From Cellvibrionaceae bacterium (lineage in GTDB: Bacteria > Pseudomonadota > Gammaproteobacteria > Pseudomonadales > Cellvibrionaceae), in assembly GCA_021151695.1 (NCBI GenBank), contig JAGKWU010000014.1, forward strand, positions 1 to 64,000: a DNA stretch of 64,000 bases. Direction: 5' to 3'. The notes below the pieces were generated by a model. That model was not told the DNA's origin. It worked only from the letters and a program-made list of their open reading frames with translations, and searched no databases. Each line of letters starts with the position of its first letter. Position 1 is the first letter of the stretch. Shown one piece after another: positions 26,903-35,172 of the stretch. The translations under genes and the position numbers were made by a program.

Positions 26903-26919
26903 TGCATTTAAAGGGTGCA
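26903..26919. promoter_or_regulatory. NtrC-like binding site 2
   Basis: TGCATTTAAAGGGTGCA, the same dyad with two mismatches, 75 bases before the plus-strand sigma-54 promoter. Further GGTGCA half-sites are at 26894 and 26952. Confidence 0.6.
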
Positions 26920-26993
26920 AAAACCCACTAAAAATGCCTGAGTTTTAATCTGGTGCATTTTAAAAGCCTTGGTTTTACTCATTTTTACGAAGC

Positions 26994-27008
26994 TGGCTTA
27001 ATTATTGC
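26994..27008 (+). promoter_or_regulatory. Sigma-54 promoter of narK-like copy 2
   Basis: TGGCTTAATTATTGC has GG-N10-GC spacing. Transcription would start near 27020, giving a leader of about 26 bases that includes GGAG. Confidence 0.7.
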
Positions 27009-27045
27009 CTTGTGTGCTCCAAACTAAAACCTGTTGGAGTAGGTA

Positions 27046-28512
27046 GTGAATAAAGCTGGTGCAAATCTCGACTTTTTTTCGTTCGCGGGAAAAACAAAAA
27101 TCCTTCACCTGACCTGGGTGGCTTTTTTTATCACCTTCGTGGTCTGGTTCAATCACGCCCCTTTATTGGTTGCCATCCAGAACACCCTGGGTATGACCGA
27201 CCAGCAGGTTAAAACCTTGCTGATCCTCAACGTAGCGCTCACGATTCCTGCACGTATTGTTATAGGCATGCTGGTGGATACTTTTGGTCCACGTAACATT
27301 TATTCTGTATTGCTGGTGATTACCGGATTGCTCTGCTTTTTCTTTTCGCTCGCCACCAGTTTTGAAATGATTGCCCTTGCGCGCTTCTTGCTCGGTTTTG
27401 CCGGTGCCGGTTTTGTGATTGGTATTCGCATGATTAGCGAGTGGTTTCCCGCGCGCCAATTGGGTTTGGCTGAAGGTATCTACAAAGGTTTGGGCAATAT
27501 TGGTTCGGCTGCTGCCGCCGTATCTCTGCCAACAATTGCACTCTTGATCGGCGGCGATGAAGGCTGGCGTTATGCCACTGGCATCACTGGTGTGATTGCG
27601 ATTGCCTATGCGGGTATTTATTACACCTCCGTGCGCGATACGCCTGCCGGCTCTACCTACTTCAAGCCCAATAAATCCGGCGGCCTTGCCGTTACCAGCA
27701 AAGCAGATTTCTTTCAGTATTTGTTGATCAACATTCCTATGTACGGTGCGCTCTCGCTGTTGACCTGGAAAGTGCAGCAACTGGGGTTAATTAATCAAAC
27801 CGCATTAATTGTGATCAACCTGGTGCTGTTCGGCCTCTTCCTGTTTCAAAGTAAAAAGATCTACAGCGTTAACACCGAGATCTTCAAAAAACCGGTAGAA
27901 AAAATTCACCAGTACAAATTCAAGCAAGTCACTATTTTGAGCTTGGCCTATGCGGTGACCTTTGGTGCTGAGTTGGCTGTGGTATCCATGTTGCCACTGT
28001 TTTTCAAAACCACCTTTGGTGTACCTGTGGCACTCGCTGGTATTTTCGGCGCTTGCTTTGCGGCGACCGATATTATTTCTTGCCCATCCGGTGGTTGGAT
28101 CAGCGATAAATTTGGGCGCAAAAAATCCATGATCCTATTGCTGCTTGGGGCGTCCCTCGGTTTCTTCGTGATGTCTCATATCAATGGTACCTGGCCTGTT
28201 GAGTTGGCGGTGTTGACCATGATGTGCAGCTCTTTCTTTTTAGGCTCAGCAGCGGGTTGTGTGTTTGCCGTGGTGCCGCTGATTCGCCGCAGCCTCACTG
28301 GTCAGATCGCCGGTATAGTTGGCGCTTACGGCAATATTGGTGCAGTGATTTTGCTGACCGTATTTTCATTTGTGAGCACGCCGGTATTCTTCCTCACCAT
28401 CGCCGGCTGTATTTTTGTTGCCGCTATGGCAGCCATGTTGCTCGACGAGCCGCAAAATAAAATGTTTGAGGTATTGCCCGACGGCACAGTGCAAATGATT
28501 GAGGTGCACTAA
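27046..28512 (+). CDS. NarK-type nitrate/nitrite transporter (MFS), copy 2
   Basis: 488 residues, twelve hydrophobic segments. It has the same signature (GFAGAGFVIGIRMISEWFPARQLGLAEGIYKGLGNIGSA) and the C-terminal NIGAVILLTVFSF motif. The start is GTG with GGAG about eight bases upstream. The loop DTPAGSTYFKPNKSGGL is nearly identical to copy 1, so the two arose by duplication. The C-termini (VLPDGTVQMIEVH versus VAEDGTVQQIEVS) also match. The stop codon directly abuts the kinase start, so the two genes are translationally linked. Confidence 0.9.
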   Translation: MNKAGANLDFFSFAGKTKILHLTWVAFFITFVVWFNHAPLLVAIQNTLGMTDQQVKTLLILNVALTIPARIVIGMLVDTFGPRNIYSVLLVITGLLCFFFSLATSFEMIALARFLLGFAGAGFVIGIRMISEWFPARQLGLAEGIYKGLGNIGSAAAAVSLPTIALLIGGDEGWRYATGITGVIAIAYAGIYYTSVRDTPAGSTYFKPNKSGGLAVTSKADFFQYLLINIPMYGALSLLTWKVQQLGLINQTALIVINLVLFGLFLFQSKKIYSVNTEIFKKPVEKIHQYKFKQVTILSLAYAVTFGAELAVVSMLPLFFKTTFGVPVALAGIFGACFAATDIISCPSGGWISDKFGRKKSMILLLLGASLGFFVMSHINGTWPVELAVLTMMCSSFFLGSAAGCVFAVVPLIRRSLTGQIAGIVGAYGNIGAVILLTVFSFVSTPVFFLTIAGCIFVAAMAAMLLDEPQNKMFEVLPDGTVQMIEVH

Positions 28513-30252
28513 GTGGACGCCTGGCATCTCAAAGGTAATCTCACCTTTTCGGTCGGCCAATACACCAGCGCCGGCCGCAAGGCAGATAATGACGATGCCA
28601 TAGGTATCCGCATCCCCGAGGGCACACTGCTTAGCACCAAGGGCGCCGCGGCGATTATTGCCGATGGCGTCAGCGCCGCCGAAGCCGGTAAAGAAGCCAG
28701 TGAAACCTGCGTGCGCAATTTTCTCGTGGATTATTTCTCCACACCCGATACCTGGACGGTAAAAAAATCTACCTCGCAAGTGTTGATCGCCCTTAATCGC
28801 TGGCTCTACTCACGCGGCCGCGCCTTTCAGGATGCGCAAAAAGGTTATGTGAGTACGTTTAGTTGTGTGATTTTTAAATCCCATGCGGCTCATGTTTTTC
28901 ACGTGGGTGATTCGCGTATCTATCGTTTGCGCGAAGGCAAACTGGAGCAAATTACCCGCGACCATCGCACCGTTATCAGCGAAAAAGAATCCTATCTTGT
29001 GCGCGCCATGGGTTTGGATGTATCGCTGGATGTCGATTGTCGCACGGTAGATATTGAAGTAGGCGATGTATTTTTACTCAGCACAGACGGCATCCACGAA
29101 TTTATTTCATCGACAGATATTGTCGATGCCTTAACACCGGTACGCGATAACTACGATGAGGTCTGCCAGCAGCTCGCGCAAAAAGCGCTGGACAATAACA
29201 GCGATGATAACCTCAGCTGCCAGATCATCCGCATCAACACCTTGCCCGACCAAAACATTGAAGATGCCACGCAAAAGTTAACCGCGCTGCCATTTCCTCC
29301 ACCGCTGGATGTGGGAAAAATTATCGATGGTTTTCGCATCGAAAAAGAATTGCATGCCAATAGTCGCAGCCAGGTTTATCTGGTTACTGATGTAGAAACT
29401 GGCGAGCGCTACTGCATGAAAACGCCGTCAGTGAATTACGAAGACGACGCGGCTTATATAGAACGCTTTGTGATGGAGTCCTGGATCGGCAGTCGCATCC
29501 ACAACCATCACGTGCTAAAAATCCACACGCCCAATCGCCCCAAAACTTGCCTCTATTATTTGATGCAGTATGTGGAAGGCATAACCCTGACGCAGTGGAT
29601 TAAAGAAAACCCAAACCCACCTGTGCAAAATGTTATTTATATCGTCGAGCAAATTGTAAAAGGCTTGCGCGCTTTCCATCGCCGTGAAACCTTGCACCAG
29701 GATATTCGCCCAGCCAACATCATGATCGACCGCAATGGCGAAGTGACCATTATCGATTTCGGTTCTTGTTTGGTAAAAGGTGTTGCGGAAATCGCGTCGC
29801 CTATCAAGCGCGATAATGTTTTGGGCACTGCAGAATATTCGGCCCCTGAACATGTGCTGGGTGGACAGTGCTCCGAGCAATCCGATATTTTTTCGCTCGC
29901 TGTGGTCATCTTCGAAATGCTCACCGGAAAACAACCCTTCAAAGGCAAACTCAGTCAATGCCGCAGCGAGCGCGCTTATCTGAACACTGAATATGTTCCA
30001 GCTTACGAATTAAATCCGCTGGTGCCTTTCTGGATAGACGCCGCCATCAAAAAAGGCCTGCGTTACAACCCAGAACGACGCTATGCAGACGTGTCTGAAT
30101 TTCTACACGAATTGCAACAGCCAAATCCAAAATACAAAGCGCAATACCGATCTATCCTGTCTGATAAAAAGCCGGAGAAGCCCTGGCAGTTATTGTCGTT
30201 GGTGTTGGGGATTGGGTTGTGTGTGATGACTTATCTTTATTTGAAGAAGTGA
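28513..30252 (+). CDS. Bifunctional PP2C phosphatase / Ser-Thr protein kinase, copy 2
   Basis: 579 residues, with the same layout as copy 1: PP2C (DNDDAIG, IIADGVSAA, HVGDSRIYRLR, LLSTDGIHEF), kinase (LHQDIRPAN, IDFGS), and a C-terminal membrane segment (LLSLVLGIGLCVMTYLYL). The catalytic loop has Ile-Arg in place of Leu-Lys (HQDIRPAN versus HQDLKPDN), a possible change in activity. It starts with GTG right after the transporter stop codon, with GAGGTG upstream as ribosome site. It is clearly paralogous to copy 1, and both partners of the pair were duplicated together. Confidence 0.88.
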   Translation: MDAWHLKGNLTFSVGQYTSAGRKADNDDAIGIRIPEGTLLSTKGAAAIIADGVSAAEAGKEASETCVRNFLVDYFSTPDTWTVKKSTSQVLIALNRWLYSRGRAFQDAQKGYVSTFSCVIFKSHAAHVFHVGDSRIYRLREGKLEQITRDHRTVISEKESYLVRAMGLDVSLDVDCRTVDIEVGDVFLLSTDGIHEFISSTDIVDALTPVRDNYDEVCQQLAQKALDNNSDDNLSCQIIRINTLPDQNIEDATQKLTALPFPPPLDVGKIIDGFRIEKELHANSRSQVYLVTDVETGERYCMKTPSVNYEDDAAYIERFVMESWIGSRIHNHHVLKIHTPNRPKTCLYYLMQYVEGITLTQWIKENPNPPVQNVIYIVEQIVKGLRAFHRRETLHQDIRPANIMIDRNGEVTIIDFGSCLVKGVAEIASPIKRDNVLGTAEYSAPEHVLGGQCSEQSDIFSLAVVIFEMLTGKQPFKGKLSQCRSERAYLNTEYVPAYELNPLVPFWIDAAIKKGLRYNPERRYADVSEFLHELQQPNPKYKAQYRSILSDKKPEKPWQLLSLVLGIGLCVMTYLYLKK

Positions 30253-30269
30253 TCTTAAAGACTTGGCTT

Positions 30270-30604
30270 TTACTCTATCCAGTTTTCGGAAAACATTTTT
30301 ACTACTGTAGCTTTAAGATAATTTGATGATGAGTTACACACATAAAATTCAAGGCCGATTTCTATCTTTGAACGCCAATGCTCTTCAAAAAGAACTGAGC
30401 AATAAGCTTCAAACTCTTCGCCGTATTGTATTTTTTGATTAGGTAAACTATAGATAGCAAATATTGGTCGATTAATTGAGTTATCAATTTTGGCCGGAAA
30501 AGATAGTATTCCACTTTCTGGAAATTGGAGAAAGTTAGAGTCCGAGTCGCTATTTTAGGATATAAATAAATTTTGGCCAAGAAGTGTGGCTTTTGGATTT
30601 CCAT
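30270..30604 (-). pseudogene. Frameshifted small protein gene
   Basis: The ATG at 30604 opens MEIQKPHFLAKIYLYP, and the frame then runs into an implausible sequence. If one A is restored in the A4 run complementary to 30553-30556, the frame continues through SDSDSNFLQFPESGILSF, IYSLPNQKIQYGEEFEAYC and KMFSENWIE to a TAA at 30270-30272. That gives about 111 residues with normal composition. It is therefore a real gene with a one-base deletion, or a sequencing error. I do not recognise the family with confidence; it is somewhat like EF-Tu C-terminal-type beta domains. Confidence 0.65.
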
Positions 30605-30655
30605 GTTATTGACCTTAAAATTTAGTTAACGATAAGTTTCATGTTTAATTTAAAT

Positions 30656-30773
30656 GGGAGTCGTCATCCTCGCGTAGCGGGGATCCAGTTCTTGCTTTTT
30701 CTTTTTCGAGTACTTAGCTTCGCCTGATAGTTTTTAAGAACTGGATCCCCGCTACGCGAGGATGACGATTCCC
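30656..30773. repeat. Dispersed inverted-repeat element, copy 2 (118 bp)
   Basis: The arms start GGGAGTCGTCATCCTCGCG and end CGCGAGGATGACGATTCCC, pairing over about 38 bases through GGATCCAGTTCTT. The ends are the same as in copy 1 at 24833; the loops differ. Confidence 0.8.
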
Positions 30774-30830
30774 TACTAAATACTGTTTCCCCTGAAATAC
30801 ACAATTCCCTTCAACTATCGTTAACGGCTC

Positions 30831-31361
30831 CTACTGCTGACTCGGCCTCTTCAACAACTTCCTCTGCAACGTCCTCCTATGCATCCCCAGCGCTCGCGCC
30901 GTGGCCGAAATATTGCCTTGGTTTGCTTGCAGTGCCTGCTGGATGTGCTCCCACTCAGCGCGGTCAAGCGAGGGGGAAATTATTGGTGGTAATTCTTCGG
31001 CATCCGTTGCTGTATCTTCAAAGGCGAGTAACACTTCATCAACACTCGCTGGTTTGCATAAATAATTTATTGCCCCGAGTTTTATTGCTTCCACCGCCGT
31101 GCTGACACTCGAGTAACCGGTGAGCATCACTATGCGTAAATCCGGGTTGCGTTGCTTAAGTGCTTTGATCAACGCCAAGCCGGATTCCTGTGCGATTTTT
31201 AAATCCACCAGCGCGCGCTCGTAATGGTTTTGTTCCAGCGCGTTCAGTGCGTCGGTGCTGTTGGTAAAGCAATCGGCGCTGATATTTCGGCGAGCGAGGG
31301 CGCGCTGCATTACCTGGCAAAAAACGTCGTCGTCATCCACCAGCAAAAAACGCGCGCTCAT
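30831..31361 (-). CDS. RegA/RoxR-type redox response regulator
   Basis: 176 residues. The receiver domain has the acidic pocket DDDD near residue 10, phosphoacceptor Asp in RALVDLKI, and Lys in CKPA. A C-terminal Fis-type helix-turn-helix (ISATARALGMHRRTLQRKL) is the same short output domain as RegA, PrrA, ActR and RoxR. It starts inside the end of the sensor gene (ATGA overlap 31358-31361), so the two are translated together. It probably controls respiration or redox genes. A RegA-like box lies upstream of the pair. Confidence 0.9.
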   Translation of the reverse strand: MSARFLLVDDDDVFCQVMQRALARRNISADCFTNSTDALNALEQNHYERALVDLKIAQESGLALIKALKQRNPDLRIVMLTGYSSVSTAVEAIKLGAINYLCKPASVDEVLLAFEDTATDAEELPPIISPSLDRAEWEHIQQALQANQGNISATARALGMHRRTLQRKLLKRPSQQ

Positions 31362-32650
31362 GCGGAGGTCCCTGTTGCTGATGTTATAGGGATAATCACC
31401 TGCGTCAATGTACCTTTAGGGTTGCGCGCTAGTTGATTCAACTGGCCGCCATAGCTGTTGAGTGTGGCTTGCGCGAGCATCATGCCTAAACCCAGGCCCG
31501 TCGATTTGGTGCTGAAGGCGGATTTGCCCAAATTATTCGCAGCCGCTGGCGCTATGCCGGCGCCACTGTCGCTGATATCCCATTGCAGCTGGCCAGCTGT
31601 TGCGGTGATGGAAATACTGACGTCGTCAGGGCTGGCATCGGCGGCATTGTTGAGCAAATTGATAATCGCCAATTCCAGACGCGGATCCAAGGCTATTTGC
31701 TGGTCGAGTTGGTTCCCCGTGAAGTTCACGGAAAATGCCGCGAGCGGCCGCATCAACTGCCAGCGATCAATAATGGATTGGCAGCAGGCAGTGATGGATT
31801 GTGCGGTGAATTTGCCTTGAGTCGCTGCACTGGAGTCGTTCACCAGTCGCTTGAGGCTGGCGGCGCACTGAGCGACTTGTCCGCTGAGTAATTCCAGATC
31901 AGCGCGCAGCTCCGGTTGGCTGGCGTAGTCAGCGCGCAGCTCTTGCAGCAATACTGTCATGGTGGATAACGGCGTATTGATTTCGTGGGCAGCGCCGGCA
32001 GCGAGCATGGCTACGGCAGTGAGTTGCTGGTGGCGCAATTCATCTTCGCGCAGTTGGCCGATGGCTTCCTGTTGGCGGCGCAAGCTGCCGGCCATCTTCA
32101 CCACAAAATAAGTGATGAGCGTGGCGCTCAGGAAAAAATTGAACCACATACCGATGATGTGCCAGTTAAATTGACTGTGGCTGCCGTGATGGCTGTGCTC
32201 ACTCGGCTGACCGAGTGCAAAGAGCGGGAAATCCACATAAAAGAACAGTAATAAACTGTAAGCCGCCAAACTCACACTGGCGATAGTCCAGGTAAAGCGC
32301 CAGGGCAGGGTGGCTGCGGAGATGCACAAGGGCACGAGTAAATAGGACATGAGCGGATTGTTGGCACCGCCAGTGAAATAAAACAGCACTATGAGGCCAG
32401 CCACATCAATCGCCAGTTGGATAAAGAACTCTATCTCGGTGACTGGTAGCGGCTGGCGCAAGCGCACGAGTGTCAGGGATGTCACCAGTGTAAGTACCGT
32501 CAACACGGCGGCGGGCAAACCAATAGCGACATTGGCGAACCCATGGGCGCAGAGTAATCCCACCCAAAGGCAGGCGAGCAACAGGCAACGGATCAGGCTT
32601 AGCTGGCGCAAATGTTGTGTGGGGGCGGCGAGAGTGAGTGAGTCGCGCAT
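31358..32650 (-). CDS. RegB/RoxS-type redox sensor histidine kinase
   Basis: About 430 residues from ATG 32650; an upstream TTG at 32737 is less likely. Six N-terminal membrane segments are present. The RegB quinone-binding motif is seen as FTGGANNPL (usual GGxxNPF). The H-box is AAGAAHEINTPLSTM, and the ATP-binding part has NLLNNAADAS, DSGAGI and STGLGLGM. The family senses the redox state of the quinone pool and phosphorylates its RegA partner. I did not see a clear equivalent of the redox-active Cys of RegB near the H-box. Confidence 0.9.
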   Translation of the reverse strand: MRDSLTLAAPTQHLRQLSLIRCLLLACLWVGLLCAHGFANVAIGLPAAVLTVLTLVTSLTLVRLRQPLPVTEIEFFIQLAIDVAGLIVLFYFTGGANNPLMSYLLVPLCISAATLPWRFTWTIASVSLAAYSLLLFFYVDFPLFALGQPSEHSHHGSHSQFNWHIIGMWFNFFLSATLITYFVVKMAGSLRRQQEAIGQLREDELRHQQLTAVAMLAAGAAHEINTPLSTMTVLLQELRADYASQPELRADLELLSGQVAQCAASLKRLVNDSSAATQGKFTAQSITACCQSIIDRWQLMRPLAAFSVNFTGNQLDQQIALDPRLELAIINLLNNAADASPDDVSISITATAGQLQWDISDSGAGIAPAAANNLGKSAFSTKSTGLGLGMMLAQATLNSYGGQLNQLARNPKGTLTQVIIPITSATGTSA

Positions 32651-32730
32651 TGAATACCCAGGCAAAATAATGGATGGCCGATTATAGCGACTCGGCCTGC
32701 GCAAGTGACGGCGGTGGCCGTAGATAAGGT

Positions 32731-32745
32731 GCGACAATTTGTCGC
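32731..32745. promoter_or_regulatory. RegA/PrrA-like box
   Basis: GCGACAATTTGTCGC, a perfect dyad matching the GCGNC-N-GNCGC type of RegA/PrrA site. It lies between the sensor/regulator operon and the divergent outer-membrane-type gene, directly upstream of the latter's promoter. Confidence 0.65.
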
Positions 32746-32768
32746 ATGGGCGCCAGACGGAGTTTAAC

Positions 32769-32774
32769 TATAAT
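32769..32774 (+). promoter_or_regulatory. -10 element of the outer-membrane-type gene
   Basis: TATAAT, with no good -35 at 32746-32751 (ATGGGC). The RegA-like box lies just upstream of the missing -35, the position of an activator. Confidence 0.55.
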
Positions 32775-32803
32775 TCGCGGATCAATTGTTTGAGGGAAAC
32801 CGC

Positions 32804-33775
32804 ATGCTCCGCTCCACTTACGCTTTTAGACTAGCCCCTTTGTTTGCCCTGCTGGTTGCCAGCCAGGCCAATGCCAGCTGCGGCTCGGCTTTCTGCACAC
32901 TCAACACTAACTGGAGTGCGCAAGGCATCTGGACTGAACCAGGCGCACGCGTAGATTTGCGCTACGAGTATCTCAATCAGGATGAACTCTATAGCGGCAG
33001 CGATAAAGCTACCCAGGAAGAGGCAGAATCTGCCCATCACCGCGAGGTGGAAACCGTCAATCGCAACCTGTTGTTGAACGCGGATTACACGTTTAATGAA
33101 ACCTATGGTGTGAGTGTCAATCTACCGCTGGTCATGCGCGAACACACCCATTTACACCTCAACCACGCGGATCACGTCACACTCGACCCATCCACTTGGG
33201 ACTTTACCCGTCTGGGCGATATTCGCGTACTGGGCCGCATGCAATTGTCATCTGACACCACCGTCAACCAGGCCTACGGCATTAACCTGGGTGTGAAATT
33301 GCCTACCGGCAGCCATGAGATTGCCAATGATCAAGGCAAGATTGCCGAGCGCAGTATGCAGCCGGGCACAGGTACGACGGATGCCATTGTGGGCGGTTAC
33401 TATCGCCAGAACCTGCCGCAATACAACAGCCAATGGTTTACCCAACTGCTGGTGACCCGCGCCTTTGATGAGGCTGATGGCTACGAGCCAGGCCAACAAG
33501 TGAGCCTGGATCTAGGGTATCGCTACCGCATAAACCACATGTTCAGCCTGTTGGCCCAGTTCAATTACCAAGTGAAGCAGCGCGATAGCGGCGAAGAAGC
33601 CGAGCCGGAAGAAAGCGGCTCAAAAGCTCTGTTCTTCAGCCCCGGTGTGAGCGCCGCCTTTGGCCACGACACCCAGGTTTACGCTTTCATTCACCACCGT
33701 TTGCATCAGGATGTGAATGGCCTGCAGCTGACCGGTGAGAATGGTTTTGTGGCAGGGGTTAGCACGCGGTTTTGA
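32804..33775 (+). CDS. Outer-membrane beta-barrel-like protein
   Basis: 323 residues from ATG 32804, with GAGGGA upstream; a TTG at 32786 is in frame but unlikely. Signal peptide MLRSTYAFRLAPLFALLVASQANA. The mature part has alternating beta strands and ends in a terminal Phe (AGVSTRF), as outer-membrane barrels do. Three His-rich spots (HLHLNHADH, SAHHRE, IHHRLHQD) could bind metal. It is divergent from the RegBA-type genes with a shared regulatory site, so its expression probably follows redox state. The exact family is not recognised. Confidence 0.65.
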   Translation: MLRSTYAFRLAPLFALLVASQANASCGSAFCTLNTNWSAQGIWTEPGARVDLRYEYLNQDELYSGSDKATQEEAESAHHREVETVNRNLLLNADYTFNETYGVSVNLPLVMREHTHLHLNHADHVTLDPSTWDFTRLGDIRVLGRMQLSSDTTVNQAYGINLGVKLPTGSHEIANDQGKIAERSMQPGTGTTDAIVGGYYRQNLPQYNSQWFTQLLVTRAFDEADGYEPGQQVSLDLGYRYRINHMFSLLAQFNYQVKQRDSGEEAEPEESGSKALFFSPGVSAAFGHDTQVYAFIHHRLHQDVNGLQLTGENGFVAGVSTRF

Positions 33776-33785
33776 TTCGTAGGTT

Positions 33786-33942
33786 GTAGGTTGGTGGTAA
33801 GCGAAGCGCACCCCAACGCATCTGCCTTGTTCAACTGTAGGATGCAATTCAAGAGCTGCCGGCGTATCAAACTTATGGCTGGTACGGCGAGATGGTCGTG
33901 TTGGGGTGCAGCTTGCTTCCGCAAGCCTTACCGCCAACCTAC
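33786..33942. repeat. Imperfect inverted-repeat element
   Basis: The left end GTAGGTTGGTGGTAAGCGAA is complementary to the right end at 33919-33942 (GCCTTACCGCCAACCTAC), and GCACCCCAAC near 33808 pairs with GTTGGGGTGC near 33900. It is about 157 bp, has no gene, and looks like a small dispersed element. Confidence 0.65.
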
Positions 33943-33950
33943 CTGTCTGA

Positions 33951-34232
33951 TCAGATATGGTAGTAATTGCCTTTCGGCGGAGCGCCAAACAGCTTCATCG
34001 CTTCTTGAAATTTCTCTTTGGGCGCAAGCGCAATAGATGTTTGATGGGACTCAATTGAGTCCCATTTTTCTATCACCACAAAACTGTCACTCACCAATGA
34101 GTTGCGCAAAACCTCGCAGGATATACAGCCTTTCGAACCGCGGATATAAGGTACAAGCGATTTGAGAAAGGCAAACAGGTTTTCTGATTCGCCTGTTGAT
34201 GCTTGAAATTCATTAATGCGGGTGATGCTCAT
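33951..34232 (-). CDS. Antibiotic biosynthesis monooxygenase-type (ABM) protein
   Basis: 93 residues forming a ferredoxin-like alpha/beta barrel: ITRINEFQASTGESENLFAFLKSL, CISCEVLRN, FVVIEKWDSIESHQTS. The pattern fits small ABM-domain proteins such as quinol monooxygenases. No cofactor is needed in many members, and substrate is not predictable. It is a single gene. Confidence 0.8.
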   Translation of the reverse strand: MSITRINEFQASTGESENLFAFLKSLVPYIRGSKGCISCEVLRNSLVSDSFVVIEKWDSIESHQTSIALAPKEKFQEAMKLFGAPPKGNYYHI

Positions 34233-34349
34233 AAAAAATTCTCTTTGTTTTTAATCCTTGCAAATATACCTATCTAACTGCCGGTTTGTGTCAGGAGTCA
34301 ATTGGCTACTTGGCGCTCCACCCAAGTGAAGCGTGCTGCGCTTTACTGC

Positions 34350-35033
34350 CTACCAATATTCCGGTTTTCGAATTGCCTTTTTACTGGTTGGAACAAGGTG
34401 GGGTAATTGCGCGGCTGCTAATTCATAATCTTTTATGTTCTTTCTTGTCCAGTCCGCATATGTGCTCAGCCTCATATTGCCGGGACGAGCTTTCGTGGCA
34501 TTGTTATTTTCCTTTATGGGAAGTATTACACCAATGCGGATGCTATCGGAAAAGTCCTCGCGGATGGCTTTTAAGGTTGGTTCTTGATCAGTGTCATTGG
34601 TAACAAAAACGAATTGTTCCGCTCTACTTTGAGCTGCGTCACGATAGGCACTCAAGGCAAGATTAACGTCAGTTTGTTTTTCTTCCAGTTTCCAAACATA
34701 CGCACGTTGCTGTTTATCAGGAGGCGATAAGTAGAGCATGGCATAGCTTTTTTCATCGCTGTAATAGCCGTTAATGATATTGATTGAATTCGGATAAACA
34801 GTCTCGAGGGCGCGATGGTAGTTTTGTTGGGATTGTTGAGCGAGTGATCCGTTTGATGCGAAGCGAGTGATCACTGGCGCAGTAAAAAACTTGATCGCTA
34901 TAAGTTCGGCGTCGGGATTCTGTTGGTGAAGAATGGAGGCGAGCAGCTTGTGTATATCAAGCCATTTATAAGCTGTATTTCGTAGGCAGCCATAATATAA
35001 GTTGTAGCCATCGACATAACATATTGTTTTCAT
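34350..35033 (-). CDS. NYN-domain putative RNase
   Basis: About 227 residues. ATG 35033 is chosen because GGAAAG precedes it and a terminator at 35058-35082 cuts any longer N-terminus. The PIN-like NYN fold is shown by CYVDGYNLYYG, KQTDVNLALSAYRDA and FVFVTNDTDQEPTL, which supply the conserved Asp residues of a metal-dependent nuclease. These proteins usually act on RNA in the cytoplasm. It follows the TonB receptor but is separated from it by the terminator. Confidence 0.82.
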   Translation of the reverse strand: MKTICYVDGYNLYYGCLRNTAYKWLDIHKLLASILHQQNPDAELIAIKFFTAPVITRFASNGSLAQQSQQNYHRALETVYPNSINIINGYYSDEKSYAMLYLSPPDKQQRAYVWKLEEKQTDVNLALSAYRDAAQSRAEQFVFVTNDTDQEPTLKAIREDFSDSIRIGVILPIKENNNATKARPGNMRLSTYADWTRKNIKDYELAAAQLPHLVPTSKKAIRKPEYW

Positions 35034-35057
35034 AGTGCTTTCCATAGCCTGAATATG

Positions 35058-35082
35058 AAAAAACCACCCGAAGGTGGTTTTT
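35058..35082. terminator. Terminator after the ZnuD-like receptor gene
   Basis: AAAAAACCACC and GGTGGTTTTT form the stem around CGAA. T runs follow on both strands. Confidence 0.85.
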
Positions 35083-35172
35083 CCGTCCCAGACAAAAATC
35101 AATTTAATGATTTCTGCTAGGGATGAGTTGTAGCGAAATAATAACGGTTCGCGGAGAAGACGACAAGCTTTC

